DNA of 64,000 bases from Kineococcus gynurae (GCF_050871315.1 NZ_JBJLRE010000007.1); one strand, 5' to 3'. Shown: positions 52,417 through 62,268, counted from the first letter of the stretch. Notes: generated from the sequence alone by a model not told the origin. A program made the numbers and translations.

Positions 52417-52938
52417 GTGGCCATCACGACCGCGCCCAAGGCTCAGCGGTTCTTCAACGCTGGCATCACCGAGATCCTTTTCCTGCCGATCGTCGCGGCG
52501 TCCGCGCTGTCGTCCAAGGCGGCCGGGTACCTGAAGCCGACCGCGGCGGAGCTGAACAACGCCGTCCGGCTGTCCGACGACATCGCCGACATCGCCGGCT
52601 GGTCGGTCAGCTCCGGATTCATCGACACCCCCGACCTGGGCAGCCGGTTCACCAGCCGGATCACCGGGCGGACCACCAGCGACGACTCCTCGCTGACGTT
52701 CTACGCCGACCCCGACGGGCTCGACGCGCGCCGGGTCCTGCCCCGCACCACCAAGGGGTTCATCGTCGTCGCCGACGGCGGGTACGGGACCGCCGGGGAC
52801 CTGGCCGACGTGTTCGCCGTCGAGGTCGGCTCGGTCGGCAAGGTCCGCTCCGTCTCCGACACCGCCATGCAGCTCACCATCGGCTTCGCGATCACCGCCC
52901 AGCCCGCCGAGGACGTCGCCCTCCCGGTCCCCGCGTGA
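52417..52938 (+). CDS. major tail tube protein
   Basis: A 173-residue beta-rich protein with GAAGGAG before GTG 52417. The order (before the chaperone pair and tape measure), length and segments such as GWSVSSGFIDTPDLGSRFTSRITGRTTSDDSSLTFYAD fit siphovirus tail tubes. Hexamer rings of it stack around the tape measure protein. Confidence 0.85.
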   Translation: MAITTAPKAQRFFNAGITEILFLPIVAASALSSKAAGYLKPTAAELNNAVRLSDDIADIAGWSVSSGFIDTPDLGSRFTSRITGRTTSDDSSLTFYADPDGLDARRVLPRTTKGFIVVADGGYGTAGDLADVFAVEVGSVGKVRSVSDTAMQLTIGFAITAQPAEDVALPVPA

Positions 52939-53417
52939 GCGCACGGGACCGACTGGCGGGCAAGGCCCGCCGCCGCACGACCGTCTCCGTCGCGTTGCAG
53001 GACGCGACGGAGGCGGCCGCCGCGGTCGCCGAGGCCGAACGCGCGGTCTACCTCGCCCAGGCCGCCGGCGAAGAGACCGGCGAGATCAACCGCCTCGGTG
53101 ACGTCGTCGAGGCCGCGCAGGCCGCCCTCGACGCCTGCCACGTCACCGTCGAGTTCCAGGCGCTCGCCCCCGCCGAGTGGGAGGGCCAGCAGCTGGACTT
53201 CGTGGGCAAGGACGGCGGCATCGACCAGGAGAAGTGGCAGCAGAACCTCCCCCTCCTCGCCGCCGCGTGCGCCGTGGACGAGGACCTGCAGGACGAGGAC
53301 TTCTGGCGTGAGCAGCTGACCGGCGGCACCTGGTCGTTCGGTGAGGTCATCGCCCTGGGCCGCAAGCTGCTGTCGCTGAACACCAGCGGACCGGACGCCC
53401 GCGTCCCTTTCGCCTGA
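52935..53417 (+). CDS. tail assembly chaperone G
   Basis: A 160-residue protein, helical and acidic, in the place of the lambda G-type chaperone. It starts by overlapping the tail tube stop. A slippery CCCTTTC lies two codons before its stop, where a part of ribosomes would shift to -1 and make a G-T fusion of about 280 residues. The G product keeps the tape measure protein soluble during assembly. Confidence 0.82.
   Translation: MSARDRLAGKARRRTTVSVALQDATEAAAAVAEAERAVYLAQAAGEETGEINRLGDVVEAAQAALDACHVTVEFQALAPAEWEGQQLDFVGKDGGIDQEKWQQNLPLLAAACAVDEDLQDEDFWREQLTGGTWSFGEVIALGRKLLSLNTSGPDARVPFA
53405..53411 (+). promoter_or_regulatory. -1 frameshift slippery heptamer CCCTTTC
   Basis: In the zero frame the site reads C CCT TTC, a canonical X XXY YYZ heptamer. 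Slipping back one base gives CCC TTT and opens the frame to 53776. It stands 3 bases before the zero-frame stop, the classic place in siphovirus chaperone genes. Confidence 0.8.
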
Positions 53418-53776
53418 TCCGAGACCCGCTCTTCGCGGCCCGCATGAACTACTGCGGGCCGCACGGGATCCCCCTGTCCACGTTCCTCGGCTGGGACCAA
53501 GCCGACCAGGACGCGGCTCTCGGCTGGTCGGCCCACGAAGCCCGCCGCTACCCCGACGGCTCCCACCCCGACGACTGGAACCCCGAACTCGGCGGGTCCC
53601 GACGCGCGTTCCACACCCACATCGACGTGCACCCCGGCGCCCAACTCATCGAGGCCGCGCAGGCCTCGGAGGAGTTCAGCGAGGCGGGCCGCGGGGCGCA
53701 CGTCCACCTCATCACCGGCCCCGCATCCGAGTGCGCCCGCTGCCTGCGCACCGCCCGAACCCAGCGAGAGGAGTGA
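53411..53776 (+). CDS. tail assembly chaperone T extension (made by -1 frameshift)
   Basis: The -1 frame continues without stop through RLIRDPLFAARMNYCGPHGIPLSTFLGWDQADQDAALGW to 53776, about 121 codons. The first in-frame ATG (53444) has no ribosome site, which favours translation as a G-T fusion rather than alone. A CARC pair stands near the end. The T part recruits tail tube subunits to the tape measure complex. Alternatively ATG 53444 could be used, giving a 110-residue protein. Confidence 0.75.
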   Translation, partial: RLIRDPLFAARMNYCGPHGIPLSTFLGWDQADQDAALGWSAHEARRYPDGSHPDDWNPELGGSRRAFHTHIDVHPGAQLIEAAQASEEFSEAGRGAHVHLITGPASECARCLRTARTQREE

Positions 53777-53780
53777 CCCC

Positions 53781-56700
53781 GTGGCGAAGTCCTCCGACCT
53801 GATCATCCGGCTCAACGCCGACACGGGGAAGTTCGAGTCCGGGTTCAAGAACGCCGAGGCCTCGGCCAAGGCCTTCGAGCGCGAGCTCGCCAAGCTCGAG
53901 GCCCAGCAGCGGGAGATGGCCAAGCTTGAGGCGCAGGCCTACCGCGAGCAGCAGCAGCGCGACGAGGCCAAGGAACGCGCCATCCGCGAGATGGCGCGCC
54001 TGGAAGCGGCCGCCTACCGGGAGGAGCGGCAGAGGCAGGAGGCCAAGCAGCGCGCGATCCAGGAACTCGGGGACGCCGAACGTCAGGCCTACGCCGAGCA
54101 GGCCCGCCGCGACGCTGCCGCCGCCCGCCGCCAGGAGCAGCTCGCCGAGCAGGAGCGGCGGCGCATGGAGCGTCGCCGCGAGGCCATGGCCGACATCGGC
54201 CGCGCCCAGGTCGCCGCCGGAGCCGCCCTCGTCGCCGGGCTCCTCGTCTCGGTGCGCGCCGCGGTCGAGTGGGAATCGGCCTGGACCGGGGTCCAGAAGA
54301 CCGTCAACGGCACCGAGGCCGAAATGGCCGACCTCGAGAAGCAGCTCCGTGCCATGTCCGGGGTCCTCCCGGTCAGCTCCACCGAGATTGCCAACGTCGC
54401 CGCGGCCGCCGGGCAGCTCGGCATCGAACGCAGCAACGTCGCCGCCTTCACCAAGACCATGGTCGACCTGGGGGTCTCCACCAACCTCTCCAGCGAGGAG
54501 GCGGCCACCACCCTGGCGCGGCTCATGAACATCATGGGCACCAGCCAGGCTGACGTCCGCCGGCTCGGATCCACCATCGTGGACCTGGGCAACAACTTCG
54601 CCACCACCGAGCAGGAGATCGCGGCCATGGCGCTGCGCATCGCCGGTGCCGGCAAGACCATCGGCTTGTCCGAGGCCGACGTCCTCGGCTTCGCCGCGGC
54701 CCTCTCCAGCGTCGGGATCGAGGCCGAGGCCGGGGGCTCCTCGATCTCCACCCTGCTCATCAACATGGCCGTGGCCGTCTCCGAGGGCGGATCCGACCTC
54801 GAAGGGTTCGCCCGCACCGCCGGCGTCAGCGTCGCGGAGTTCAAGCGCCTCTTCAAGGACGACGCCGCCGGCGCGTTCACCGCCTTCGAGACCGGCCTCA
54901 ACGGGGTCATCACCTCCGGCGGGGACGCCTTCGCCGTCCTCGAGGACCTCGGCATCACCGAGATCCGTCAGCGTGACGCCGTGCTGCGCCTGGCGAACAA
55001 CTACACCGGCCTGCGCGACTCCCTCGGACTGGCGAACAACGCCTGGATCGAGAACAACGCCCTCACCGTGGAGTCGGAGAAGCGCTACGCCACGGCCGCC
55101 TCGAAGTTCCAGCTGGCCAAGAACGCCCTGAACGAGCTTGGCATCGAACTCGGCGCGGAGCTCCTGCCGATGGTCGTGCAGGGCACCGAGGCCATCACCG
55201 GACTCACCCGCGAGGTCGCCGGGATGCCCGACGAGATGAAGACCGCCCTCGTGGTCGTCGGCACCCTCGGCGCCGGCATCCTCGGAGTCACCGGCTCCGC
55301 GGCGCTCGCCGCCCCTGCCCTGGCCCGCCTGGCCGAGAACCTGACCCTGCTCGGCCGCTCCGCCGGCGTCGCCCGGGCGCTATCGGCCACCGCCACCGTG
55401 CTGGCCGGGCCGTGGGGTGTCGCGATCGCCGGGGCCACCGTGGCCCTGGGGTTCCTCGTGTCCAAGCACATCGAGGCCAAGAACCGCGTGCACGACCTCA
55501 CCGAGGCGATCCGCGCGGACTCCGGTGTCGTCGCGGAGAACACCCGCCAGCACATGGCCAAGCAGCTCGCCGACGACGGCACCCTCCGTCGGGCCAAGGA
55601 CCTCGGGCTGAGCCTGCCGCTCATCACGTCGGCCTACCTCGGCAACAAGGACGCGCTGGCCGAGCTGACCGGGGAGTACCACAAGGCCAAGGACGCCGCC
55701 GACCGTCGCGCCGCGGCCGACGCTGCCACGCTGGAGCAGATCTCCGCGGGCACCAACCTGACCGAGGGGCGCACGCAGGCCGAACGCGATGCAGCGGCGG
55801 CCGAGATCGCCCGGGTCGGCACGCTGGGTGAGCTCGTGCGCGCCGCGGAGCAGTCCAGCGGGCAGACCGCCGAGGCCACCGCGGCCGCCGAGGACTACGT
55901 GGCCGCCCAGGAGGAGGTCGAACGGGCCTCGGCCGGTGCGGCGGAGAGCATCGAGGAGCTCGGCGCCCGGGTCGGGCTGACCGAGGACGAGTTCACCAAG
56001 CTCACCGAGTCGATGGCCGAGCAGATCGCCGGGTTCATTGACTTTAACGGCACCTACACGACGCTGCTGCAGCAGCGGCAGCAGGCCGAGCAGGAAGCCG
56101 CCCAGAAGGCCGGGGAGGCCGCGGGCAAGACCGCCGACGCCTGGAAGGACGCGGGCAAGAACGCGAAGGTGTCGTTCCGCGACTTCGTGGCCGAGCTGGA
56201 GAAGCAGGTCGAGGCCCAGGACCGCTACGTCGAGAACATCTCGCTGCTGGCCGGGCGCGTCTCGACGGCCGCCCTGCAGAAGATCATCGAGATGGGGCCG
56301 ACCGCCGCGCCGCTGGTGGCCGACGCGATCGCCAACGGCACCCAGGAGGGGTTCGACCGGCTCTCCGACCTGGCCGCGCGCGGGTCGGCCTCCACCTTCG
56401 CGGGCATCCAGCAGCAGATCGTCTCCGCCCAGCCCAAACTCACCCAGGCCGCGCGCCAGCTCGGGCAGTCCACCGCGGACTACTTCTCCGCCGCACTCGG
56501 CCGCGGCGAGATCACCGCCGCCGAGGCGATCCGCCGGATCGACGCGATCATCGCCGCCGCGGACTTCCTGCCGCAGACCGCGGCCGTCCTCGGGCAGGAG
56601 ACCGCCGACCGCTACAGCGCCGGGCTGCGCGACGGATCCCTCACCGTGCAGGACGTCGTCCACGACATCGACCTCAGCCTGGCGAAGCTGCCCACCGACA

Positions 56701-59330
56701 CCACCACGACGCTCAAGGTCGACGGCAAGGACCGCTCGATCCGCGACATCGACGCGCTGAAGACCGCGCTCAACAACGTCCCGAACCGCACGGTCACCCT
56801 GACCACCCTGCTCACCGGGAACATCGTCAACGCGAACCTGGCGAAGGCGGCCGCCGACCCCCGCTACGGCTACGGGGTGCTCAAGGCCCAGGGCGGGCCG
56901 ATCTCCGGGCCCGGCGGTCCCACCGACGACCGGATCCCCGCCTGGCTCTCCGACGGTGAGTACGTCATCAAAGCCAGCGAGACGAAGAAGCACCGGCGCC
57001 TGCTCGACCTCATGAACTCCGGGCAGCTGCCCGCCGACGCGCTCCACTTCGCCGTCGGCGGCCCGGTCCTGCACAACGAGGTCCAGACGCGCCTGCCCTC
57101 CATGAACGCGATCAACTCCGCGTGGCGCAACGTCATCGCCGGACCGGCGAAGTCCATGCAGGCGGCCGCCGACGCCGCGGCCGACGCCGCCGACAACGTG
57201 GGCTCGACCGCGCTCGGGGGCGGCACCGGCCCCGGCGGGTGGCAGTGGCAGATCGCCACGCTGCGCAAGCAGTTCCCGGGCCTCGGCCTGAACTCCGCGT
57301 TCCGGCCCGGTTCCAAGACCGTCAGCGGCAACGCCAGCTACCACTCCCGCGGCCGGGCCGTCGACGTCCCCCCGCGCATGGACGTCTTCAACTGGCTCCT
57401 GGCCAACTACGGCCGCACGTCGCCGGAGATCATCTACAGCCCGGCCGGCGGCCGCCAGATCAAGAACGGTGCCCCGCACCTGTACTCCGGCGCCGTCCGC
57501 GCCATGCACTTCAACCACGTGCACTGGGCCTACGACCAGGGTGGTGTCGCCTCCGGCACGGGCCTGCTGCCCAAGCTCACCCCCCGCCCCGAACGCGTCC
57601 TGTCCCCGGAGCAGACCGAGAGCTTCGACCGGCTCGTCGACGTCCTCGGCGGTGGCCGCTACGCCACCGGCGGCCTCGTCGTGCAGATGCCGAGCAAGAC
57701 CACGGGGCTGCAGAACACCACCGACACCGCCGCCTACCTCCGCCAGGCCATGACCGAGGTCCTGGTCAAGGTCGACGACCGCGAGCTGCGCCGCGCCACC
57801 ACCGCCTACGCCGCCTTCAACTCCGCCGCGGTCGCCGCGCAGAAGGAACTCGCCGCGGCCAAGGCCACCGCCGACGAGTTCGCCGACGCCGCGCGCGACG
57901 CCGTCTCGGCCTACGAACGCGACCAGGGCAAGCTGCAGTCCTCCATCGACGACGTGACCGCCGCGGAGAAGGCGGCCACCGCCGCTCGCCGGGAGCTGAA
58001 CGAGGCCACGAAGGCCAAGGACACCGACAAGGCCACCCGCGCCCGGGAGAACCTCGCCCAGGCCGAGGAGAAGCTGGGCGAGGTGTGGGCGGCCAACCGT
58101 ACCGCCCAGGGCGACGTCGCCGTCAGCTACGCCCACATGATCGCCATGCAGGGCAAGGCCGACCAGGCCAGCCAGAAGCTCACCGCGGCCACCGCCAAGG
58201 AGGCCTCCGCGGCCGTCTCGGCCAGCGCTGCCAAGGACCGCCAGGCCGCCGCGGAGCAGAAGCTCAACGACGCGAAGGCCGCGGCGCTCGCCTACGCCAA
58301 GCGCATCGCGGCGGCCGCGATGTCCGGCTCCGAGCTCACCGGCCTGTTCTCCGCCACCGACGTCGTGCGCGGCCTGGAGTACGCGCAGAAGGCCTACGCC
58401 GCCAGCGTCGAGCAGGCCTACAAGACCACCGACCCGACCGAGTACCAGTCCAAGATCGACCAGCTCGCCGAGGCCGGCCAGCGGCTGCAGGCCTCCCAAG
58501 CCGCCAACGGCGCGAGCTACGCCACCCAGCGCGAGACCATCGCGGCCACCCGCATCGAGGTCGAGAAGCTGGCGCTCTCCTACGGCTTCACGTCCGAACA
58601 GGCCCGCGCGCTGGCCGAGTCCTCGGTCCCGCTGATGAACTCCGGGGAGACCCTCGTCGCCAGCCTGGAGCGCCAGCTCAAGGCCGTGGTCGGGTTCTCG
58701 CAGTCGATCTCCACCCTCCGCTCCCTCGGCCTCTCCCAGGGCCTCATCGACCAGATCCTCGAGGCCGGCCCGCAGAAGGGCTACGAGCTGGCCCAGGAGC
58801 TGATCTCCGGGGGCAAGGGCATGGTCGACCGGCTCAACGCCCTGCAGCGCGAGCTGGAGGCAGCCAGCAACAAGCTCGGCCAGACCGCGGCCACCTCGGT
58901 CTACGGCGTCTCGACGAAGCAGACCGGCACGACCGCCACCACGCCGACCTCGACCCTGCCGAGCCTGGGGACGGTGAAGCTGCCCGGGGTCACGCTGCGG
59001 GCCCGCGGGGGCTACGTGACCGGCCCGGGCGGGCCCACCGACGACCTCGTACCGGCCATGCTCTCGGCCGGGGAGTTCGTCATGTCCGCGGCCGCCACGC
59101 GCGGGATCACCCGCCCGGTCCTGGAGGGCATGAACGCGCGCCGCAGCGTCGGCACGCCGTCGCGCCCTGCCCCGGTCACCGTGATCGTGCAGGCGCCCGA
59201 GGCTCCGCCCGTCAGCACCATCGGCTCGATCTTCGGGTCCGTCACCGTGGCCGACCCCGGCGCCGCGGACCTGCTCTGGCGCCGCGCCGGCGCTGTCGCC
59301 GGACCGCTCGGGGTCGGAGGGGGACGCTGA
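53781..59330 (+). CDS. tape measure protein with embedded M15-like peptidase domain
   Basis: A 1,849-residue protein with GAGAGGAG before GTG 53781. A coiled coil (20-140) with two similar heptad-rich blocks is followed by a TP901-type tape measure core (about 150-420), a membrane-prone segment (TALVVVGTLGAGILGVTGSAALAAPALARL, about 490-520) and long helices. Residues about 1150-1255 form an M15/D-Ala-D-Ala-peptidase-like domain: NSAFRPGSKTVSGNASYHSRGRAVD with His1188, then HFNHVHW with the metal-binding His1246/His1248. The motif GPGGPTDD occurs at both ends of the C-terminal half. It sets tail length and probably opens the wall during entry. Confidence 0.93.
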   Translation: MAKSSDLIIRLNADTGKFESGFKNAEASAKAFERELAKLEAQQREMAKLEAQAYREQQQRDEAKERAIREMARLEAAAYREERQRQEAKQRAIQELGDAERQAYAEQARRDAAAARRQEQLAEQERRRMERRREAMADIGRAQVAAGAALVAGLLVSVRAAVEWESAWTGVQKTVNGTEAEMADLEKQLRAMSGVLPVSSTEIANVAAAAGQLGIERSNVAAFTKTMVDLGVSTNLSSEEAATTLARLMNIMGTSQADVRRLGSTIVDLGNNFATTEQEIAAMALRIAGAGKTIGLSEADVLGFAAALSSVGIEAEAGGSSISTLLINMAVAVSEGGSDLEGFARTAGVSVAEFKRLFKDDAAGAFTAFETGLNGVITSGGDAFAVLEDLGITEIRQRDAVLRLANNYTGLRDSLGLANNAWIENNALTVESEKRYATAASKFQLAKNALNELGIELGAELLPMVVQGTEAITGLTREVAGMPDEMKTALVVVGTLGAGILGVTGSAALAAPALARLAENLTLLGRSAGVARALSATATVLAGPWGVAIAGATVALGFLVSKHIEAKNRVHDLTEAIRADSGVVAENTRQHMAKQLADDGTLRRAKDLGLSLPLITSAYLGNKDALAELTGEYHKAKDAADRRAAADAATLEQISAGTNLTEGRTQAERDAAAAEIARVGTLGELVRAAEQSSGQTAEATAAAEDYVAAQEEVERASAGAAESIEELGARVGLTEDEFTKLTESMAEQIAGFIDFNGTYTTLLQQRQQAEQEAAQKAGEAAGKTADAWKDAGKNAKVSFRDFVAELEKQVEAQDRYVENISLLAGRVSTAALQKIIEMGPTAAPLVADAIANGTQEGFDRLSDLAARGSASTFAGIQQQIVSAQPKLTQAARQLGQSTADYFSAALGRGEITAAEAIRRIDAIIAAADFLPQTAAVLGQETADRYSAGLRDGSLTVQDVVHDIDLSLAKLPTDTTTTLKVDGKDRSIRDIDALKTALNNVPNRTVTLTTLLTGNIVNANLAKAAADPRYGYGVLKAQGGPISGPGGPTDDRIPAWLSDGEYVIKASETKKHRRLLDLMNSGQLPADALHFAVGGPVLHNEVQTRLPSMNAINSAWRNVIAGPAKSMQAAADAAADAADNVGSTALGGGTGPGGWQWQIATLRKQFPGLGLNSAFRPGSKTVSGNASYHSRGRAVDVPPRMDVFNWLLANYGRTSPEIIYSPAGGRQIKNGAPHLYSGAVRAMHFNHVHWAYDQGGVASGTGLLPKLTPRPERVLSPEQTESFDRLVDVLGGGRYATGGLVVQMPSKTTGLQNTTDTAAYLRQAMTEVLVKVDDRELRRATTAYAAFNSAAVAAQKELAAAKATADEFADAARDAVSAYERDQGKLQSSIDDVTAAEKAATAARRELNEATKAKDTDKATRARENLAQAEEKLGEVWAANRTAQGDVAVSYAHMIAMQGKADQASQKLTAATAKEASAAVSASAAKDRQAAAEQKLNDAKAAALAYAKRIAAAAMSGSELTGLFSATDVVRGLEYAQKAYAASVEQAYKTTDPTEYQSKIDQLAEAGQRLQASQAANGASYATQRETIAATRIEVEKLALSYGFTSEQARALAESSVPLMNSGETLVASLERQLKAVVGFSQSISTLRSLGLSQGLIDQILEAGPQKGYELAQELISGGKGMVDRLNALQRELEAASNKLGQTAATSVYGVSTKQTGTTATTPTSTLPSLGTVKLPGVTLRARGGYVTGPGGPTDDLVPAMLSAGEFVMSAAATRGITRPVLEGMNARRSVGTPSRPAPVTVIVQAPEAPPVSTIGSIFGSVTVADPGAADLLWRRAGAVAGPLGVGGGR

Positions 59331-60211
59331 TGCTGTTGCGCCTGGAGGAACCCACGCTCGGCGTCCTGCGCCTGGAGCCGCGCTACGGGTTCCGGCCTTC
59401 CCGCCTCGACCTCGGGTTCCCCACCGCCCGGGCGGTGTCGGAGGACCGGGTCAACGCGCACGGCACCATCGACTCCACCCAGCTCTACGGCTCCCGCGCC
59501 GTCACGATGAGCGTGGCCGTGGTCGGCAACTCCGACGGGGAGTCCGGCTGGCCCTACCGGCGCCGCGACCTTCTCGACCGCCTCCGCGCGTTCCTGAACC
59601 CCGGGCGCCGCTCCTACCTCTACATCGACGACGAGGACGGCACCGCCGAACGCCGCGTGCTCCTGCGCGGAGACAGCGCTGGCGCCCCCATCGAGACCCC
59701 CGGCTACGCCGAGGTGTCGCTCGGGTGGGTCGCACCAGAAGGCATCCTCGAACTGGGCACGCAGCTGCTCGTCCCCGTACCCGCCGTGCCACCGAGCCCG
59801 GCCGGGCGCTCCTACCCCCGCCGCTACCCGCTGCGCTACCCGCGGTTCTCCGCCGCCGGAGCGCAGGGCGTCGTGAACATCGGCACCGAGCCCGCGGCCC
59901 CCATCTACCGGATCTTCGCGTCCAAGAACCCCGCGATCATCAACCCCGACACCGCGACCGTGCTCGCCTTCGGCGGCACCGCGCTCACCGGCACCGTGCA
60001 GCTCGTCGGCTCGCAGTACATCGAGGTCGACGTCCGCAACGCCACCGCCTACTACAACGGCGACCGGACGCAATCCGCCTACGGGTCCATCGATTTCGCG
60101 CGCAGCAGCTTCGCGTGGCTGGCCCCGGGCTCCAACCGGCTGCGCCTCGTTTCCGAAACCCAGGACCCCGCCGCCCGGGTCGACGTCCTGTACCGACCCG
60201 CCTGGATCTGA
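59330..60211 (+). CDS. distal tail protein (Dit-like)
   Basis: A 293-residue beta-rich protein directly after the tape measure gene, with stop/start overlap. Position, length and segments such as YRRRDLLDRLRAFLNPGRRSYLYIDDED and AGRSYPRRYPLRYPRF fit siphovirus phage-tail-family (Dit) proteins, which form the hub at the tail tip. Confidence 0.82.
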   Translation: MLLRLEEPTLGVLRLEPRYGFRPSRLDLGFPTARAVSEDRVNAHGTIDSTQLYGSRAVTMSVAVVGNSDGESGWPYRRRDLLDRLRAFLNPGRRSYLYIDDEDGTAERRVLLRGDSAGAPIETPGYAEVSLGWVAPEGILELGTQLLVPVPAVPPSPAGRSYPRRYPLRYPRFSAAGAQGVVNIGTEPAAPIYRIFASKNPAIINPDTATVLAFGGTALTGTVQLVGSQYIEVDVRNATAYYNGDRTQSAYGSIDFARSSFAWLAPGSNRLRLVSETQDPAARVDVLYRPAWI

Positions 60212-60221
60212 GGAGAAACTC

Positions 60222-61802
60222 GTGACCTGGAAGACGCCGCAGTACATGGCGAACCCAGACCTGTCGGTGGCCGCCGAGGACGACCGGCTCATCATCGAAA
60301 CCCTGTTCTCCGAGGGGATCTTGAACCGCAACGCCGGGCAGGGTCTGGTGCAGCAGCGCCCCGAGGGCGCGGCCATGAGCGTGTACGTGGCGCCGCTGGA
60401 CTGCGTCATCAAGGGCGACGACGTCACCGGTCAGGGGTCTTACCTCGCCCGGATGAACGTGGGCGAGGCGTACACGATCCCCCCGGCCAGCACGACGAAC
60501 CCGCGCATCGACCTGCTCGTGGCCGAGATCGTCGACAGTCAGTACCGGACCCCGACGACCGCCCGCCCCGAGGGGGCGCACCTCTACCTCGTGGCCGGGA
60601 CCGCCGCAGCGAGCCCCACCGTGCCCGCTCTGCCCGCGACCGCGATCCCGCTGGCCCAGATCGCCGTGGCCGCCAACGCCACGTCGATCACCACCGCGAA
60701 CATCACCGACCTGCGGGGGCAGGCCGGGGCCGCGGCCCTGCAGATCGGCACCCAGTTCCAGTTGCTCACGACCACCCAGCGCGACGCGATCACCAACCCC
60801 TACGTCGGGCAGTCGATCTTCAACACCACCACCGGGCGCAACGAGACCTACCTCGGGTCCGGCATCGGCTGGCAGCCCGCCGGGCGCGTCGACCTGCAGG
60901 TGTTCACCGCTTCGGGAACTTGGACCAAGCCGGTTGGGGCCCGGCAGGTCCTCATCGACGTCATCGGCCCCGGCGGCGGAGGTGGGTCCGGCAAGGTCGT
61001 TGCTGGGGGCGGCTCAGGCGGCAGCGGCGGGGGCGGCGGCGCGCGCCTCCGTGCGACGATCACCGCGGCCGAGTTGGACGCCACCGTTCCCGTGACGGTC
61101 GGAGCGGGCGGGACCGGGCCATCAGCAGCATCCACCTCCGGAGGCAACGGGGGAACGTCCAGCTTCGGGGTGTTCGCGGCCGGGGGCGGCAAGGGCGGCA
61201 ACCCCGGGGTCGGCAACGACAGCAGCAACCTGCAGCGCATCCTCGGTGGCGAGGGTGGATCGGTCCCCCCGACTGCATCGGCGGCGCGTCTTCCGGCTGG
61301 TGGGATCGGCTCCTACGGTGCCCTGACCACCGAGCCGGTCACGGCTGTGGTGGCTGCCTACCTGACCACTGCGGAGTTTGGTGGGGGTGGCGGCGGTGGC
61401 GTCGAGATCCCGACCGGCAGCTCCAACCTGTTCCTGTCCTCGCCCGGCGGTTCCGGATGGGGCGGCGGCGGAGGCGCCCCTGCCAGCACCGCCTCGGGCC
61501 GAACCCTGGTCAGCACGGCGAACTGGACGCGTGCCGCCGGGTCCGGCCTGGCGAGTCTGACTGGTGCCGGTGGAAACACCGACGGATCTCAGCCAGGTAC
61601 GCCCGGGACGCTGTCGACCACTGGCGGAGTCGGAGGCGGTGGCGGTGGTGGCATCAGCAACAGCAGCGGCGCGGGAACGGCAGGTGGTGCTGGCGGTGTC
61701 CCCGCAGGCGGCGGCGGGGGCGGCGGTAACGGCAGCACGACGCACGGAGCCGGCGGCGCCGGCGGCCGCGGCGAGGTCCGCGTCCTCACGCTGGTCATCT
61801 GA
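60222..61802 (+). CDS. glycine-rich tail fibre/adhesin
   Basis: A 526-residue protein. Residues 1-220 are a structured base (MTWKTPQYMANPDLSVAAEDDRL...). From about 235 on, a glycine-rich domain follows, with many runs of four to eight Gly (GGGGGSG, GGGGGGG) and short variable loops between. Gly-rich tips of this kind can fold into polyglycine-II sandwiches and bind host receptors, as in T-even gp38 adhesins. Likely the receptor-binding protein. Confidence 0.85.
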   Translation: MTWKTPQYMANPDLSVAAEDDRLIIETLFSEGILNRNAGQGLVQQRPEGAAMSVYVAPLDCVIKGDDVTGQGSYLARMNVGEAYTIPPASTTNPRIDLLVAEIVDSQYRTPTTARPEGAHLYLVAGTAAASPTVPALPATAIPLAQIAVAANATSITTANITDLRGQAGAAALQIGTQFQLLTTTQRDAITNPYVGQSIFNTTTGRNETYLGSGIGWQPAGRVDLQVFTASGTWTKPVGARQVLIDVIGPGGGGGSGKVVAGGGSGGSGGGGGARLRATITAAELDATVPVTVGAGGTGPSAASTSGGNGGTSSFGVFAAGGGKGGNPGVGNDSSNLQRILGGEGGSVPPTASAARLPAGGIGSYGALTTEPVTAVVAAYLTTAEFGGGGGGGVEIPTGSSNLFLSSPGGSGWGGGGGAPASTASGRTLVSTANWTRAAGSGLASLTGAGGNTDGSQPGTPGTLSTTGGVGGGGGGGISNSSGAGTAGGAGGVPAGGGGGGGNGSTTHGAGGAGGRGEVRVLTLVI

Positions 61803-61819
61803 GACGGGAGAACAAGCCC

Positions 61820-62266
61820 ATGACCGACGAAACACCAGACGAGCAGGGTCGACGCAGGCTCGCCCTCATCCGTGACGGCCTGGTCGAGAACGTCGTCCTG
61901 GCCGATGCCGACTACGACCCACCCACGGGGCTGCAGGCCGTCGACCTCGACGACGACTCCCTCGTCGGGCCCGGCTGGAGCCACCGCGGACGCGACCGGT
62001 TCGAGGCCCCCCGGGTCAGCCCGTCGCTGCCTGTCCCCGACCCCGTCTCGGCGCTCAGCACCCGGGCGAGCACGTCTGAGGCGCGCATCGACGCCCTCGC
62101 CGCCGCGGTGTCCGGGTTGCTGCTGGCCCAGCAGCTGCCCGACGCCGACGACGACGTGCTCAACGACCTCGACGCCCTCACCGGGACCGCCGGCCCCGGC
62201 GCGAGTCCCGGCGCCGGCGACGACCTGGACCTCGACGACATCCTCGCCCAGCTGACGGGAGCCTGA
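61820..62266 (+). CDS. small acidic tail-tip protein, hypothetical
   Basis: A 148-residue acidic protein (RRLALIRDGLVENVVLADADYDPPTGLQAVDLDDDSLVGPGW). This start is common in proteins coded after fibre genes, where they assist fibre assembly or sit at its base. The middle has a helical region (TRASTSEARIDALAAAVSGLLLAQQ). ACGGGAGAA precedes the ATG. Confidence 0.68.
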   Translation: MTDETPDEQGRRRLALIRDGLVENVVLADADYDPPTGLQAVDLDDDSLVGPGWSHRGRDRFEAPRVSPSLPVPDPVSALSTRASTSEARIDALAAAVSGLLLAQQLPDADDDVLNDLDALTGTAGPGASPGAGDDLDLDDILAQLTGA

Positions 62267-62268
62267 CC

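Noticed and set aside
55380..58499. Minus-strand open frame of 1,039 codons inside the tape measure gene
   Set aside because: A shadow of the coding strand in GC-rich DNA: Gly/Leu/Arg/Val-rich, no motif. The plus strand has tape measure and peptidase features.
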